From Vespula vulgaris (Eukaryota; Arthropoda; Insecta; Hymenoptera; Vespidae), in the NCBI RefSeq assembly GCF_905475345.1, contig NC_066604.1:3378001-3442000 (forward strand): a stretch of DNA of 64,000 nucleotides, in the 5' to 3' direction. Positions 61,346 to 64,000 of this stretch are shown one piece after another. A program made the position numbers and the translations under genes. Under the pieces are notes generated by a model. It was given only the letters and a program-made list of their open reading frames with translations, had not been told where the DNA came from and did not search any database. The number at the start of each line of letters is the position of its first letter. The first letter of the stretch is position 1.

Positions 61346-62343
61346 ATAAATATAAATTTATGCGTCGGACTTAGTTAATCAGAGAATATATAGCAAGCAA
61401 CGACAACAATTCATATTTTCGAGTACATTTAATAATTTTAACGGATTAGTTAATCAAGGAAAGAGGGGGAGAAAGATTTAATTATTTGTTTTTAAATTGT
61501 AGAAGGGAATTCTCATTTTTAATTTTAATTTAAAACATTGTAAACATAAATTTGTTTTGTTTCTTTTGATTTGACGTCGATCTACGTAAGAGTAGCAAAA
61601 AAAAATACAAAAATCGTACTCATTTGTATATCAAAGTTCATGTCTCGACGAGATAAACTGAATCATACGTTTGTATTCGTATGTACGTATTATGTATCTA
61701 AAAAATGATAATATGATAATCGTAAAACGACTCATAAAGGTTGCATTAGAACTGCAAGTTCAGCAATTAATTTATCTTTTGCAATAACAAAATATTGCTC
61801 GGGATTGACGTTGCTCATTTTCTTTCGCGACAAAACTATTATACGTATTGAAAGTGTACACATATATGCACACACACACGCATACGAATTTATTACACAT
61901 ATTTCATTTTACGTTTCATTTTCATTAATCATTTTGGGGTCAAAATTTCACCCATGATAATCTTTAATAATTGCGAAGAGACATGCGCCGAAGGGAACTC
62001 GCAACGCGAGACGTCACATTCTCCTTTACAACGCGCGGAAGCTTGGACGTCTCTGACCTCCTTTTTCAACGATGACATAATTCGTCTTTATATTTCCTTT
62101 TCCGCCCCTTCGTCGATAAAGGGATCGAGCTACGCAAGTACGTACGTACGAATGTGAATTGATGTCGATGGAAGTGCAATGTAGAGTTGCAACATAGATG
62201 CAATAAAGAAAAAGGAAGCAAGAGGAAGAGAGATAAATAATTTTATCACATATAATATAAAATAAACATAGAAAACTTGGATAGTAGAAAATATAAATAC
62301 TTTATGAATTATACCGATTGGTTTTGATTTTGTTTTATAACAC
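61346..62343. other. AT-rich spacer without a gene
   Basis: No coding or RNA signal; a short CA run near 61870-61880. Confidence 0.55.
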
Positions 62344-62460
62344 AGTCTTAATGCACAGGAAACTTATGAACAATTAAATGGCATGAAATTAATGGGTAAA
62401 TCAGAGATATTTCATATGTGGCAAGGTTGTTGCGATCGACACAAAATTAAGTTCTCATGA
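62344..62460 (+). pseudogene. Short RRM-like coding relic or orphan exon
   Basis: A frame directly after a possible acceptor (aacacag) reads SLNAQETYEQLNGMKLMGK and then SEIFHMWQG before stopping at 62458-62460. The pattern A.E....LNG..L.GK is that of the second helix and last strand of an RNA-recognition motif. No partner exon is visible upstream, a stop lies six bases before, and no donor is needed because the frame simply ends. A fragment of a processed gene copy is the likeliest reading; chance resemblance is possible. Confidence 0.25.
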
Positions 62461-63607
62461 TATAAAGTATTACTAAACCAATAGGAAATGTGTCCCTAAA
62501 TTAGAATATCTCATCGTAATTGGCAACTTTTCTCTGCATCTCTGTCATAATTCATAAGGTTTCCAATAATACCTATCGACTTTTTTTCGAGTGGCCTTTC
62601 GAGCGACCTTTTGTATCAGGTTCACTGGAATAATTCGAATTTATAAGAAGGAATCGAGCCGTGAGCCCTTCGCTCTGATTAAAAAAGTGACGAGAAGGAT
62701 CGATCGATGAGACGACTGACGAACCGTATGCGATAACGGCACGTGTCTAGAAAGAACGGAATCCAAAGACGCATATACTATATCTATCGCTACTCGAGTT
62801 TAGCACGCGTCAGTCGCGTGCGAATCTCTTTCTCTAATCACCGCGATAATGACTCGTTGAAAAGAGCTTCTGTTGTTCAATGAACCTTTCGTTCATCTTT
62901 CGATCGATCGATCTCAAAACATAGAGATCTTGAAATGATCAAATTATTTCTAATATCTAAAGCTAGATCATTCGTTACCATTTTTGTAGAGTACTTATAA
63001 AAAAGGAATAATATTGCCGTGTGAAATTTTTTCATTTAAAAGTTATTCATATACATTACTTTTGTATATTAAATAAAAATTAATTTCAAAGTGATATGAC
63101 GAAATAATAATAACAATCATAGGACTTTTGAAAAATTTCGTAAAGTAATCTAATCTAAAGTCTGTTGATTATCGCCTGGTCTATGCATGAACGATGCATG
63201 AACGACGTATGAACAGCGTGTGCATGACGTCTCGATGCGTCAGAGAGAAACAAAACGTTCCATGTTCGTCCTTGACATGACGATTAAATGGACTGCATTA
63301 AAGAAATGGCCCTATTCGTATGACGCTTCTTCTGTAAATTTATTTCAATCATCTTTCGTAATTTTAAGAACGATGAAACATCGGAGTAACGAAGAAAAAT
63401 GGATCTTTAAAAGATTTGCTATAAATAAATCAAAACTTGAATCGTTAATATAAATAAATAATGTGTTTATTCGATTGTCATGCTACAATATTCATAAAAT
63501 ATGTAGATTTAATAACATTTAGATTTAATTAAGTATAAATTATGTACAAGTTGCATCGCGTCGATGATGCTTGAATAAACGTGCATGCTTGATGCGAGTC
63601 GATTAAT
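62461..63607. other. Spacer without a supported gene
   Basis: A 77-codon plus frame at 63220-63453 is unsupported. An 11-base unit ATGCATGAACG is repeated in tandem at 63183-63204, with a diverged third copy. AATAAA on the minus strand at 63466-63471 probably serves the gene that ends at 63608. Confidence 0.45.
63466..63471 (-). terminator. Poly(A) signal for the right-edge gene
   Basis: AATAAA on the minus strand, about 137 bases past the stop at 63608-63610. Confidence 0.4.
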
Positions 63608-63823
63608 TTAGTTTTGCGAGTTTAAGATAACTCGTGGGATCAAATCCATACGAGAACGGTCAGGAGTAGTCGCAGAAGTCGATGATGGTGCTGGCTTCGG
63701 TGGTCCTTGGAACATACAGGTTTTGGCTGTTTTTAAAAGACGGCCGTTATTTGCGGTTCGCCAATAAACTGTACGGACTGCCTGCTTTCCGGCTACATAA
63801 CTAACTGCACCACCAATCAGCAT
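63608..63823 (-). CDS. Last exon of an unidentified small membrane-type protein (partial)
   Basis: The frame begins exactly at a splice acceptor (TTATAG, after a pyrimidine-rich intron end) with ATG and runs 71 codons to TAA. It starts with a glycine-rich hydrophobic segment (MLIGGAVSYVAG). A basic stretch with YWRTANNGRLLKTAKTCMF follows, then a Pro/Ser/Thr-rich part and the end LIPRVILNSQN. The ATG may be internal, with earlier exons beyond the right edge on the minus strand. The short hydrophobic N-terminus and basic follow-on resemble small mitochondrial membrane proteins, for example MIC13-like ones, but the match is too weak to name it. A minus-strand AATAAA downstream supports a terminal exon. 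Confidence 0.55.
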   Translation of the reverse strand: MLIGGAVSYVAGKQAVRTVYWRTANNGRLLKTAKTCMFQGPPKPAPSSTSATTPDRSRMDLIPRVILNSQN

Positions 63824-64000
63824 CTATAACGAAAAACGTAACGTTTTGTTAGTCTTCTTTTTTTTTTTTAAATCTGCAGGTAATTCTGGAGAAATATATC
63901 TTAAAATTCGCACATATGCAAATAGTAAATAGCGTGTTACTCAGTACTGTAACAATAATTCCAAATCTAAACGATTAAATATACATATTTAGAAAAGAAG

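Noticed and set aside
1..64000. CRISPR arrays, rRNA genes, canonical tRNAs
   Set aside because: No regularly spaced repeats, no rRNA-like conserved blocks, and no sequence with a proper tRNA cloverleaf was seen on reading both strands.

Overview
This is insect nuclear DNA, most likely from a hymenopteran such as a bee or wasp. The genes are intron-rich and separated by AT-rich spacer full of CT/GA, TA and CA microsatellites. CpG-containing words such as tcga and cgat are common. The recognisable proteins are insect types: an invertebrate dopamine receptor, an insect odorant-binding protein, a single Adar gene and an MFSD6-type transporter. No bacterial features (operons, ribosome binding sites, CRISPR) are present. 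Exon coordinates were built by hand from reading frames, GT/AG boundaries and phase matching. No alignment or transcript data were available.

Layout, left to right. 1-15.7 kb is non-coding as far as I can tell and is probably the large 3' intron of the next gene. 15.75-17.03 kb (minus) is the main exon of the Dop1R2/DAMB-type dopamine receptor, complete through TM7 and ending at a splice donor; its C-terminal tail exon was not found. 18.55-19.34 kb (plus) is a two-exon secreted C-type lectin. 25.8-26.3 kb (minus) is a broken gag relic of a Ty3/gypsy-like retrotransposon. 32.9-35.3 kb (plus) is a small cysteine-rich, metallothionein-like gene. Three consecutive cysteine-rich 3' blocks all fit the same splice phase, which makes it the most unusual gene in the window. 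37.8-38.5 kb (minus) holds three exons of a classical six-cysteine odorant-binding protein; the signal-peptide exon was not found. 43.18-45.87 kb (plus) is a complete eight-exon Adar gene (662 residues). 45.9-55.6 kb has no gene I can support. 55.59-59.81 kb (minus) is a complete eleven-exon MFSD6-type transporter (971 residues) with one GC-AG intron. 60.2-61.35 kb is an AT-rich repeat with inverted and direct copies. 62.3 kb has a short RRM-like coding relic. 63.6-63.8 kb (minus) is the last exon of a gene that continues past the right edge.

The genes do not form one pathway. Several have nervous-system or sensory roles (dopamine receptor, Adar, odorant-binding protein, possibly the MFSD6-type protein). 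The lectin and the cysteine-rich protein suggest immunity and metal or redox handling. Nothing in the sequence shows that they are co-regulated.
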